From Mycolicibacterium agri (GTDB taxonomy: Bacteria > Actinomycetota > Actinomycetes > Mycobacteriales > Mycobacteriaceae), in contig NZ_PDCP01000063.1 of assembly GCF_002553505.1 (NCBI RefSeq), forward strand, positions 1 through 34,407: a stretch of 34,407 bases of DNA. Reading direction: 5' to 3'. The notes under the pieces were generated by a model that saw nothing but the letters and a program-made list of their open reading frames with translations, had not been told where the DNA came from and did no database searches. The translations under genes and the position numbers were made by a program. Positions 26,516 to 34,143 of this stretch are shown here, one piece after another; position 1 is the first letter of the stretch; the number at the start of each line of letters is the position of its first letter.

Positions 26516-27618
26516 GCGACGCGGCTTCAAGTGCCGCCCGCTGCCAACCACGCGCCTGGGTGGACAACGCGGTTCGGTTGATCGAGGCCGACGCCCGGCG
26601 CAGCGCTGACACGCACCTGCTGCGCTATCCGCTGCCGTCGGCATGGAGCGACCGCGTCGATGTCGCGCTGTACCTCAAGGACGAATCCACCCACATCACC
26701 GGCAGCCTCAAGCATCGGCTGGCGCGCTCGCTGTTTCTGTACGCCCTGTGCAACGGGTGGATCGGCGAGAACACCACGATCATCGAGGCGTCGTCGGGGT
26801 CGACCGCGGTGTCGGAGGCCTATTTCGCGGCGCTGCTCGGGTTGCCGTTCATCGCCGTGATGCCGTCGTCGACCAGCGCGGCGAAGATCAAGCTGATCGA
26901 AGCCCAAGGCGGGCGTTGCCATTTCGTCGCGGAATCGTCGCAGGTCTACGCGGAGGCCGAACGGCTGGCCGAGGAGACCGGCGGCCATTATCTCGACCAG
27001 TTCACCAACGCCGAGCGGGCCACCGACTGGCGCGGCAACAACAACATCGCCGAGTCCATCTACGTGCAGATGGACCAGGAAGCCCACCCGATCCCGGAGT
27101 GGATCGTCGTCGGCGCGGGCACCGGCGGGACCTGCGCGACCATCGGCCGCTACATCCGCTACCGCAGGCACGCCACCCGGCTGTGTGTGGTGGATCCGGA
27201 GAACTCCGCGTTCTACGCCGCCTACGCCCAGGGCGACCCGCACGTCGTCACGGGAATGTCGTCACGGATCGAGGGCATCGGTAGACCGCGGGTCGAGCCG
27301 TCGTTTCTGCCCAGCGTGGTGGACCGCATGATCAGGGTCCCAGACGCCGCGTCCATCGCCGCCGCGCGGCACGCCAGCGCAGTCTTGGGCAGACGGGTCG
27401 GACCCTCGACGGGGACCAATCTGTGGGGCGCGTTCACTGTGCTGGCGGAAATGGCCGCCAGCGGGCGCAGCGGGTCGGTGGTGACGCTGATTGCCGACAG
27501 CGGCGACCGCTACGCCGACACCTACTTCAGCGACGAGTGGTTGGCCAATGCGGGCTTGGACCCGTCGGCCGCCACGGAAGTGCTCGTCGAGTTCGAACGT
27601 TCCGGCCGCTGGCTTTGA
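26512..27618 (+). CDS. cds1: PLP-dependent cysteine desulfhydrase Cds1 (Rv3684 orthologue)
   Basis: The 368-residue protein starts at a GTG overlapping the previous stop. The fold-type II PLP signature is clear: Lys67 in HITGSLKHRLAR, the EASSGSTA phosphate-adjacent loop, the GAGTGGTCATIGRYI phosphate-binding loop and VTLIADSGDRY near the end. The M. tuberculosis orthologue releases hydrogen sulfide, pyruvate and ammonia from cysteine and so supports respiration and redox balance. The frame is open 82 codons further upstream, but that part lies within the phosphoesterase gene. Cysteine-synthase-like activity is the alternative. Confidence 0.9.
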   Translation: MSDAASSAARCQPRAWVDNAVRLIEADARRSADTHLLRYPLPSAWSDRVDVALYLKDESTHITGSLKHRLARSLFLYALCNGWIGENTTIIEASSGSTAVSEAYFAALLGLPFIAVMPSSTSAAKIKLIEAQGGRCHFVAESSQVYAEAERLAEETGGHYLDQFTNAERATDWRGNNNIAESIYVQMDQEAHPIPEWIVVGAGTGGTCATIGRYIRYRRHATRLCVVDPENSAFYAAYAQGDPHVVTGMSSRIEGIGRPRVEPSFLPSVVDRMIRVPDAASIAAARHASAVLGRRVGPSTGTNLWGAFTVLAEMAASGRSGSVVTLIADSGDRYADTYFSDEWLANAGLDPSAATEVLVEFERSGRWL

Positions 27619-27719
27619 TCCTCATCGTCGCCGGTCAACGGCCCGTCAGAGGTCAAGAACAGCCACAGCGCGGCCAGGACGAAGAAGCCCACGTAGACGG
27701 AAGCTCCCAACCCAGTCAT
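27522..27719 (-). CDS. Possible small single-pass membrane protein
   Basis: A 65-residue frame starts at the ATG at 27719, about seven bases after GAGG. It has one hydrophobic segment (ASVYVGFFVLAALWLFL, about 6-22) and a hydrophilic Asp/Ser-rich tail. The last third is antisense to the 3' end of cds1 (97-base overlap), which makes the tail suspect. The N-terminal half lies in otherwise empty sequence and looks like a genuine membrane anchor. No family is recognised. Confidence 0.4.
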   Translation of the reverse strand: MTGLGASVYVGFFVLAALWLFLTSDGPLTGDDEDQSQRPERSNSTSTSVAADGSKPALANHSSLK

Positions 27720-27857
27720 GTCGCGCCTCGTTTCGCATATCTGCGGCAATTTGCCGTCATTTTGTACAACGCCACCGACAAACCGGTTTCATCCCGCGGC
27801 GCGGCGTGACCTGCGTCGCCAAATCGTGTCCTTCGGGGCGCGGCGGCGTTAATCGAT

Positions 27858-27888
27858 TTGGCAGCACAGTGCGGCGGTGCGATACGCT
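27858..27888 (+). promoter_or_regulatory. Candidate tRNA-Pro promoter
   Basis: TTGGCA (27858-27863) and TACGCT (27883-27888) are 19 bases apart, ending 14 bases before the tRNA. The hexamers are good; the spacing is slightly long. Confidence 0.4.
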
Positions 27889-27902
27889 GTCGTGGCTTCA
27901 CG

Positions 27903-27976
<74 letters not shown>

Positions 27977-28010
27977 CTTCGTGATTGCGGGTGACGGCTC
28001 ACCTCGATGC

Positions 28011-28071
28011 CGCGAAATTGCATTCCCGCAGTTGCCTACTCGTACTTCTGCTGCCGGATCGCAGTCTCGCT
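28011..28071. repeat. Palindromic repeat, degenerate copy A
   Basis: This stretch aligns throughout with copy B at 28735-28795: GCGAAA at the left, TACTCG in the loop, TTCTGCTGCCGGA at the start of the right arm, and TCGC at the end. Its own arms still pair at about 15 of 20 positions. It lies 35 bases after the tRNA-Pro gene. Confidence 0.65.
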
Positions 28072-28141
28072 GTCGGTACCACGTGACCCCCATCAGCAGC
28101 AGTGAGGTTTGAAGGCCTCACCTCGGTCAATCCCAGGCTGC

Positions 28142-28723
28142 GTGCAGACAACCAGCTTCGAATGGTGGCGCTGGCGGTTGAGCCACGCGTTGGGCAGCAA
28201 TCCCCTGGTGCGGACCAGCGATCGCATCGAAGCGGCCATCGCCGCGTTGGCTGTCGCCGTGCTGATCGCAATGCCCGTCGCCGCCGCGAAGGCCACCGCC
28301 GTCCACGACGAACGCGGTCGGTCCTACGCCGCCGAAGTTGAGCGCCACGTGCAGGTCAGCGCGGCCGTGACGCAGACCAGCGCGACGATGCCGCGCACCA
28401 ACGTCACCGTCGTGCAGGCGGCCTGGTCCTTCGGCGGCACCGAGCACGTCGCCCGCTTCCAGTGGGACCAGCCGGTGCGCGCCGGCCAGCACATCGACAT
28501 CGTCGTCGACCAGGACGGGCGGAGGATCGTGCCACTTGATCCGTGGTGGCGTGCAGGGCTGGACGGGGCGTTCGCGGCGACCACGTTGTTGCTCGCGGTG
28601 GCCGGCGTCGCCGCGGGCTGTGTCGCGATCGCCCGGCCGTGTCTGAGACGGATGCGTTACGCCGCGTGGGACCGCGACATCGCCAGCCTCGCCGACGAGG
28701 ACGGAACCACTTATCGACACTGA
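28142..28723 (+). CDS. Rv1733c-like two-pass membrane protein
   Basis: From the GTG at 28142 the protein has 193 residues; a TTG at 28109 would add 11. It has a membrane segment at about 35-55 (AAIAALAVAVLIAMPVAAA), an extracytoplasmic domain of about 80 residues, and a second segment near 142-163. It ends in WDRDIASLADEDG. The SNPLVRTSDRIEA entry and the closing WDxDIxSL motif match the Rv1733c family, large in mycobacteria and including a DosR-regulated latency antigen. Its molecular function is unknown. It is bracketed by two copies of a palindromic repeat, which may mark a transferred cassette. Confidence 0.8.
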   Translation: MQTTSFEWWRWRLSHALGSNPLVRTSDRIEAAIAALAVAVLIAMPVAAAKATAVHDERGRSYAAEVERHVQVSAAVTQTSATMPRTNVTVVQAAWSFGGTEHVARFQWDQPVRAGQHIDIVVDQDGRRIVPLDPWWRAGLDGAFAATTLLLAVAGVAAGCVAIARPCLRRMRYAAWDRDIASLADEDGTTYRH

Positions 28724-28734
28724 TCCCGATTGCC

Positions 28735-28795
28735 CGCGAAACGGCGTTCCGGCAGGCCTTTACTCGCAGTTCTGCTGCCGGAATGCCGTTTCGCG
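28735..28795. repeat. Palindromic repeat, intact copy B
   Basis: The 21-base arm at 28735-28755 (CGCGAAACGGCGTTCCGGCAG read as two blocks) pairs with 28775-28795 except for one G-T compatible mismatch; the loop is 19 bases. It starts 12 bases after the Rv1733c-like stop and ends 33 bases before the hydrolase-cyclase start, so it could terminate the first transcript or lie in the leader of the second. It shares its sequence with copy A at 28011-28071. Confidence 0.85.
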
Positions 28796-28828
28796 ACGGG
28801 CCGCGGGGCTAGATGCGACGATGTCGAT

Positions 28829-30172
28829 GTGCTCGACGGTGGCGTGCACTACGCGACCAACGGTGACTTTCGCCTGGCCTACCGGGTTTTGGGCGACGGG
28901 GATAACACGGTGGTCTGGATTCCCGGGTGGATCAGCAACGTCGACATGTTCGACGAGCCGGAGTCGCCGTTCACCGGGTTCATCGAGCACATCGCCGAGC
29001 ACACCCGACTCGTGATGTGGGACAAGCGCGGCACCGGCTTGTCCGATCCCGTCACGCATGTGCCGCCGCTGGACGAGCGGATGGACGACCTGCACGCGGT
29101 GATGAACGCGGCGGGCGCTAAACGACCAGCGCTGTTCGGGATTTCCGAGGGCGGCCCGATGAGCATCTTGTTCGCCGCGACCTACCCGGAGCGGGTGCAG
29201 TCGCTGATCCTCTACGGCACGCTGCCGCGGTTCACTCCCGAATTACCGGACTACCCTTGGGGTTTGAAACCTCATCGCCTCACCGAGTACGAGGACGAAA
29301 TCGTCAACCATTGGGGCGAGGGAGCGCTGGCCGAACTGTTCTTCGGTCCGATCGCCGAGGTGCCCGGCTTCCTGGATCTCTACGGCCGCATCCAACGCGC
29401 GTCCGCCAGCCCGCGGATGGCGTTGATGCTCTGGCAGGCCGTCGCCCAGATCGACGTGCGCCAGGTGCTGAGCACCGTCCTCACACCCACCTTGGTGCTC
29501 GCGCGCCGCGGCGACGAGGTCGCCACCCCGGAGGCCGCCGCGGAGTTCGCCTCCGCCATGCCCAACGCGAAGTTCTGTGAACTCCCGCCGGGCCCGCACG
29601 GCCTTCTCGACGAGGCGCTGGCGTCGGCTGTCCTCGAATTCGTCTGCGGCACAGCGCATGACGAGACCAGTGAGCGCGTGCTCTCGACGGTGTTGTTCAC
29701 CGACATCGTGAGCTCGACCGAGTTGCTCAGCGCTCATGGCGACACGCGCTGGCGCCACGAACTCGACGTGCATGACCGGTTGGTGGACAGGCTGCTTGCG
29801 AAATTCGGTGGCCGGCGCGCCAAGCACACCGGCGACGGGGTCTTCGCACTGTTCGACGGGCCCACGAAGGCGGCGCGCTGCGGCCTCGAACTCGTCCCCG
29901 CGCTGGCGAGCAAGGGCATGCATGTGCGGGTCGGCGTGCACATCGGCGAATGCGAGCGGCGCGGCGACGAGTGGAGCGGCACGGCCGTGCACGTCGGTGC
30001 GCGCATCGGCGCGCTGGCGCGAGCCGATGAGGTGCTCGCCAGCCGCACGGTGCGCGACCTGTCGGTCGGGTGCAGCCTGCGCTTCGAAAGCCTCGGCGCC
30101 CACCGCCTCAAGGGGTTCACCGACGAGACCGAGGTCTTTCGCGTCATCAAACCGGCCGGCGTGCCCTTCTGA
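28829..30172 (+). CDS. Alpha/beta hydrolase fused to a class III adenylyl cyclase (Rv1900c/LipJ-like)
   Basis: From the GTG at 28829 the protein has 447 residues; a GTG at 28844 is also possible. Residues 1-270 are an alpha/beta hydrolase with Ser106 (GISEGG), the acid in RRGDEV and the His in PGPHGLLDE. Residues 285-440 are a cyclase domain with the first metal Asp in LFTDIVSST, the KHTGDGVFALF block and GTAVHVGARIGAL. In that block the usual transition-state Asn is replaced by His while the Arg remains, as in many mycobacterial hydrolase-cyclases. Such proteins are thought to make cAMP in response to a ligand held by the hydrolase domain. The open frame upstream crosses the palindromic repeat, which is why I do not use it. 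Confidence 0.85.
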   Translation: MLDGGVHYATNGDFRLAYRVLGDGDNTVVWIPGWISNVDMFDEPESPFTGFIEHIAEHTRLVMWDKRGTGLSDPVTHVPPLDERMDDLHAVMNAAGAKRPALFGISEGGPMSILFAATYPERVQSLILYGTLPRFTPELPDYPWGLKPHRLTEYEDEIVNHWGEGALAELFFGPIAEVPGFLDLYGRIQRASASPRMALMLWQAVAQIDVRQVLSTVLTPTLVLARRGDEVATPEAAAEFASAMPNAKFCELPPGPHGLLDEALASAVLEFVCGTAHDETSERVLSTVLFTDIVSSTELLSAHGDTRWRHELDVHDRLVDRLLAKFGGRRAKHTGDGVFALFDGPTKAARCGLELVPALASKGMHVRVGVHIGECERRGDEWSGTAVHVGARIGALARADEVLASRTVRDLSVGCSLRFESLGAHRLKGFTDETEVFRVIKPAGVPF

Positions 30173-30221
30173 TCCGCGCTTTTGGGTTTGACCGGCGCCG
30201 ATGCCGGGAATGATCGTCCTC

Positions 30222-31241
30222 GTGACATTGACATCACCGAAGCTGGAACCTGCGCTGCCCTGGGCTACCGAGCCGCTGTCGTCGACCGTTCTCGACCTGC
30301 TGGCCTGCCGCCCGCCGCAGCGTTCCTTCACCCCCGTCTCACTGCCGCTGGCCGACACCGACCCGTACGGGCTGGATCTTCATCTGGCGCTGTACACCTC
30401 CTACGAGCTGCACTACCGCGGTTTCGCCGGCGTCGACCCGCGCTGGGAGTGGAATCCGGTGCTGCTGGCGGTGCGCTCCCAGCTGGAAGACGTGTTCCTC
30501 GAGGCGCTGCGCCGCGACGTCGGCGACATCGAGCCCGACGCCACCGCGGCGGCCGAAATGGACGCGCTGTGCGTCGAGCCCGTCGACGGGACGGGGCCGT
30601 CATACTTCCTGCGCGACAAGGGCACTTGGGAGCAGATGCAGGAGTACTTCGTGCATCGCTCGCTGTACCACCTCAAGGAGGGCGACCCGCACGCCTGGGC
30701 CATTCCCCGGCTGACGGGTCAGGCCAAGGCGTCGTTCGTCGCCATCGAGTACGACGAGTTCGGCGGCGGCCGTGGCAGCCAGGTGCATCAGCAGCTGTTC
30801 GCCGACCTCATGGAGGCCGCCGGACTGGACTCCACCTATCTCGGCTATATCGACCACGTTTCTGCCGAATCGTTAGCGTCGGTCAACCTGATGTCGATGT
30901 TCGGGCTGCATCGCGAGTTCCGCGGCGCGGCCGTGGGTCACTTCGCGGCGACCGAGATCACCTCGTCGCCCGGATCACGCCGCCTGGTCGAGGCGCTGAC
31001 GCGGATGGGTGCGCCCGACGCGTGCGTGCGTTTCTACGCCGAACACGTCGAGGCCGACGCCGTACACGAACAGGTGGTGCGCACCGATGTGGTCGGCGAT
31101 CTCGTCGCGACCGAGCCGCATGTGGACCGCGATGTCGTATTCGGCATCCGCGCAATGGATTTCATCGAGGGTCGGCTGGCCGACCATCTGATGGCGTACT
31201 GGACCTTGGGCAAATCGTCGCTACGCAGGCCGCTGGCCTGA
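30222..31241 (+). CDS. Iron-containing redox enzyme, heme-oxygenase-fold diiron oxidase family
   Basis: The protein has 339 residues from the GTG at 30222, or 346 from the ATG at 30201. The C-terminal two thirds follow the heme-oxygenase-like diiron oxidase (HDO) pattern. One helix carries FVAIEYDEFGGGRGSQVHQQLF with the E-x2-E and following His. A later one carries VGHFAATEITSSPGSRRLVEAL, and another YAEHVEADAVHE. These helices provide the Glu and His ligands of a labile diiron site. Family members oxidise fatty acids, amino acids or amines; the substrate here is unknown. The 3' end overlaps by 21 bases with a converging CDGSH gene, suggesting a shared iron-dependent pathway. Confidence 0.8.
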   Translation: MTLTSPKLEPALPWATEPLSSTVLDLLACRPPQRSFTPVSLPLADTDPYGLDLHLALYTSYELHYRGFAGVDPRWEWNPVLLAVRSQLEDVFLEALRRDVGDIEPDATAAAEMDALCVEPVDGTGPSYFLRDKGTWEQMQEYFVHRSLYHLKEGDPHAWAIPRLTGQAKASFVAIEYDEFGGGRGSQVHQQLFADLMEAAGLDSTYLGYIDHVSAESLASVNLMSMFGLHREFRGAAVGHFAATEITSSPGSRRLVEALTRMGAPDACVRFYAEHVEADAVHEQVVRTDVVGDLVATEPHVDRDVVFGIRAMDFIEGRLADHLMAYWTLGKSSLRRPLA

Positions 31242-31466
31242 GGACTGCTCCGAAGGCGTATCGGAAGGCTTGGCGCTGCGCTGGCGACGCCGATGACTGG
31301 TGTCGCACAGCGGGTAGTTCTTCGAGCGGCGGCATGCGCAGATCGCGACCATGAAGCGATCCGACTCCACGACGCTGCCGTCGGGCATCTCGATGCGCAC
31401 CCGGCCCTGCACCATCACCGGGCCGGACGGCACAACCCGCACGGTGCGGGCTTCAGGTTCGCTCAT
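31221..31466 (-). CDS. CDGSH iron-sulfur domain protein
   Basis: The 81-residue protein has the complete CDGSH signature C43-x-C45-x2-S-x3-P-x-C54-D-x2-H58, binding a 2Fe-2S cluster through three Cys and one His. The N-terminal 40 residues form the usual beta cap (VRIEMPDGSVVESDRF). CDGSH proteins act as electron or cluster carriers. The start overlaps the upstream methyltransferase stop by four bases (ATGA). The tail (about 60-81) is hydrophilic and overlaps the opposite-strand redox enzyme gene. Confidence 0.88.
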   Translation of the reverse strand: MSEPEARTVRVVPSGPVMVQGRVRIEMPDGSVVESDRFMVAICACRRSKNYPLCDTSHRRRQRSAKPSDTPSEQSSGQRPA

Positions 31467-32158
31467 GCCTTGTCCGCTCTGATCACAACCAACTCTTCCT
31501 CCCGGCGGCCCGGGTCGAGCCTGCCGGTGTCTTCGAGCCATTGTGCGCGCGCAGAGAGCACGGGACCGAACGGGATCCACTGCCATGCCACGATCTCGGC
31601 GTCGAGGCCACAAGCGGCCAGCGCGGCCAGCGTGCGCCGGGGCTCGGCGAACTCGGACTGCACCAGAAGCATGGTGCCGCCCCTGGCGAGCAGGCCTTTG
31701 ACGGAGGCGCAAAGCGGGTCGAGGACGAGCCGGCCGTCGTAGCCGGCGTCCCATGCGCGGGACGGCCCGACGGTGGCAGGCATGTCGAGACCCTCGACGC
31801 TCGGGTCGTGCGGCACATACGGCGGATTACTGACGACGAGGTCGTACGGGCCGAACTCGGCGGCCCGGGCCCACGATCCGACGTGCACGGCGACGTCGGC
31901 GCCGGCCAACGAGACCTGTTGACGCGCATAGCGGGTGGCGCGGGGACAGATGTCGAACGCGCTCACCTCGGCGGCGCCCTGCTGGGCGGCGGCGATCGCG
32001 ATCACGCCGCTGCCGGTACACAGGTCGGCGACGCGGCTCTGGCGCGCCAGGCCGCTCTTCTCCATGACGTCGATCAACAACTGAGAGTCTTCTTGCGGGG
32101 TGTACACGCCTTCGGCCACAGCCGGCATGTCCAGGTCGGTGTGCGCAGTGGTCAACAT
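31463..32158 (-). CDS. HemK2/PrmC-type methyltransferase
   Basis: The 231-residue protein starts at the ATG at 32158; a TTG at 32173 would add five residues. It has the SAM-binding motif DLCTGSGVIAI (46-56), an acidic FDI strand end, and NPPY at 111-114, the glutamine/asparagine N-methylation motif of HemK/MTQ2 enzymes. It lacks the N-terminal domain of PrmC, so the target is probably not the canonical release-factor Gln. Coupling to the CDGSH gene and convergence with the diiron enzyme suggest a small conserved metabolic module. Confidence 0.85.
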   Translation of the reverse strand: MLTTAHTDLDMPAVAEGVYTPQEDSQLLIDVMEKSGLARQSRVADLCTGSGVIAIAAAQQGAAEVSAFDICPRATRYARQQVSLAGADVAVHVGSWARAAEFGPYDLVVSNPPYVPHDPSVEGLDMPATVGPSRAWDAGYDGRLVLDPLCASVKGLLARGGTMLLVQSEFAEPRRTLAALAACGLDAEIVAWQWIPFGPVLSARAQWLEDTGRLDPGRREEELVVIRADKA

Positions 32159-32250
32159 CGGCCTTTCGGTCAAGCGAAATGATCAAGCTTTGAATTAATG
32201 CCCGATCTCGCTGGTGTTAAACCCGCGCGACGCGTTTGCCGAGCTCACAG

Positions 32251-32928
32251 ATGGGCACACCACTAGCTGTGGGAATCTCCGACATCGCCACTCTGCCGCT
32301 TCGCTTGGGCTCCGCCGTGCGCGGCCGACGCGTCTTTCACCCCGTCGGTGTGCTTGCCGAGGGCACTCTCGAACGGGTTGCCCCGCTGGGTGAAGGTCTG
32401 CCGCTGGAATCCGGCGATGTGATCGGCCGGGTGTCCAAGGGAGTCGGACTGCCGGGCGCTGTACCCGACGTCGCAGGAGTCGCGTGGCGGATGCCCCAGC
32501 CGTCGGCTCCGACACCGTGGGATGTGCTACTCGCGTCGACCGTGCGGGGCCGCCTGCTGCTGGCACCGGCCGCGAGCTGGTCGGGCACCACCTTCTCCAG
32601 CCTGATGCCGCTGCGCTACAAGGACGGCGTCTGGTGGCTGCAGGCCCGGCTCTCCACGCCCATCGATTCTCCTGGCCTGGCGCTGGAGGCCATCCGCAGT
32701 CGCATCGCGTCCACCGGCGTCGACTTCGACATCGAGCAGGCCGCGGGCACCGGCGGCTTCCTGCCGTTGGCCCGGCTCACGCTGCACACGCTGGCGACGA
32801 ACTCGGGCGACATCTCGTTCGACCCCACCGTGCACAGCCACCCGGATGTGGAGCTGATGCCGGGCTGGTTGACGGGTTTCCGACGGGCGGCATATCGGCG
32901 CAGCCGTCAGGGACGCGACGCCGAATAG
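32251..32928 (+). CDS. Uncharacterised actinobacterial protein, faintly catalase-like
   Basis: The 225-residue protein starts at the ATG at 32251; a TTG at 32236 is the alternative. It is soluble with no signal peptide. RVFHPVGVLAEGTLERV near the start and WLTGFRRAAYRRSRQGR at the end weakly recall small catalase-related proteins, where an RxxHxxG segment precedes the heme pocket and a similar tail ends the domain. The expected heme-ligand Tyr motif is not seen, so heme binding is doubtful. It is divergent from the methyltransferase gene with about 90 bases between. I do not assign a function. Confidence 0.65.
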   Translation: MGTPLAVGISDIATLPLRLGSAVRGRRVFHPVGVLAEGTLERVAPLGEGLPLESGDVIGRVSKGVGLPGAVPDVAGVAWRMPQPSAPTPWDVLLASTVRGRLLLAPAASWSGTTFSSLMPLRYKDGVWWLQARLSTPIDSPGLALEAIRSRIASTGVDFDIEQAAGTGGFLPLARLTLHTLATNSGDISFDPTVHSHPDVELMPGWLTGFRRAAYRRSRQGRDAE

Positions 32929-32954
32929 CGCCGCGCGTCGGAATCAGTGAGCCG

Positions 32955-33110
32955 TCAGTCGGTGGGCTCTTCGTCGGGTTCGGCGACGTCGGGCGCCACC
33001 TCACGGGTTGCCATGCCGCCCTCGCGGTTCTGATCTGTCGGACCCGGCCTGCCGCCCTTCTTCTCCCCGTCGTCGTTGAGGTCGTCGTAGATTCCCTTAC
33101 CGCGCGTCAT
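32955..33110 (-). CDS. Small conserved acidic/hydrophilic protein
   Basis: The 51-residue protein starts at the ATG at 33110, five bases after AAAGGG. It is almost wholly charged (KGIYDDLNDDGEKKGG...EPDEEPTD), without hydrophobic core, and so probably disordered. Short proteins of this kind are common beside mycobacterial oxidoreductase genes. It begins ten bases after the F420 enzyme stop and is likely co-transcribed with it. Confidence 0.6.
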   Translation of the reverse strand: MTRGKGIYDDLNDDGEKKGGRPGPTDQNREGGMATREVAPDVAEPDEEPTD

Positions 33111-33120
33111 GGATACCCTT

Positions 33121-34107
33121 TCATTTCGATGCGCTGCGTAGCTTTTCCAGCAGCGGGCCCGCCGCCTCCTTGAGGAACAGTTCCTGGCCCTCGTCGCCGA
33201 TCTGCACCAGCGCGATGTCGGTGAAACCGGCCTTCCAGTACTCACTGATGGCCTCGACGATCGCGTCGAGGTCAGGCCCGCACGGAATGGACTCCGCGAC
33301 GTCGTCGGGCTTGACGAACTGCGTCGCGCCCTCGAAGCCCGCAGTGGTGGGCAGATCGGAATTGACGGCCCACCCGCCGGCGAACCACCGGAACTGGTCG
33401 TGCGCCCGTGCGACCGCGGCGTCGCGGTCGGGATCCCAGCAGATCGGGATCTGCCCGATCACCCGCACATCGCCTGGCAGACCCGTGGCGCGTCGCGCCT
33501 CGTGCCAGGAGTCGACGATGTCCTTGTTGGGCTCGACGGCGATCAGGTGGTCGGCCAGCGGCGCGAAGGTCTCGATGGACCGCTCCCCAGATACGGCCGC
33601 CGCGATCGGCACCGGCGTGTCCGGCACGTCCCACAGGCGCGCGGAGTCGACTTCGAAGTACTCGCCCTTCCAGTCGACGAGCTCGCCGGTGGACAGCTCG
33701 CGGATGATCTGGATGGCCTCGCGCAGCATCTCGTGCCGCCGGGCCACCGTCGGCCAGCGTTTCCCGACGACGTGCTCGTTGAGGTTCTCGCCGCTGCCCA
33801 GCCCGAGAGTGAATCGACCATCGGCGAGGATCTGCAGCGTGGCGGCCTTCTGCGCGACGATCGCGGGGTGATACCGCAGCGTCGGGCAGGTCACGTAGGT
33901 GAACAGCTCGACCCGCTCGGTCGCATGGGCCACCGCACCGAGCACCGACCAGGCGTAGGGCGCATGCCCCTGCGACGACAGCCACGGGAAGTAGTGGTCG
34001 CTGGACACCTCGAAGTCGAACCCGACCTGTTCGGCCGAAACGGCGTACCGGACAAGCTCCTTAGGGCCGCTCTGTTCGGTCATCAGGGTGTAGCCGAAGC
34101 GCGTCAT
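33121..34107 (-). CDS. F420-dependent LLM-class oxidoreductase (TIGR03557-like)
   Basis: The 328-residue protein is a luciferase-like TIM barrel. TRFGYTLMTEQ at the start, SSDHYFPW (about 36-43), TCPTLRYHPA and LGLGSGENLNEHV place it in the F420-dependent glucose-6-phosphate-dehydrogenase-related group. These enzymes use the deazaflavin F420, abundant in mycobacteria, for hydride transfer. The actual substrate cannot be read from sequence. F420 use is itself further support for a mycobacterial host. Confidence 0.88.
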   Translation of the reverse strand: MTRFGYTLMTEQSGPKELVRYAVSAEQVGFDFEVSSDHYFPWLSSQGHAPYAWSVLGAVAHATERVELFTYVTCPTLRYHPAIVAQKAATLQILADGRFTLGLGSGENLNEHVVGKRWPTVARRHEMLREAIQIIRELSTGELVDWKGEYFEVDSARLWDVPDTPVPIAAAVSGERSIETFAPLADHLIAVEPNKDIVDSWHEARRATGLPGDVRVIGQIPICWDPDRDAAVARAHDQFRWFAGGWAVNSDLPTTAGFEGATQFVKPDDVAESIPCGPDLDAIVEAISEYWKAGFTDIALVQIGDEGQELFLKEAAGPLLEKLRSASK

Positions 34108-34143
34108 GGCTGCTGATTACCCGGGTGCCTGACACCGAAACGG

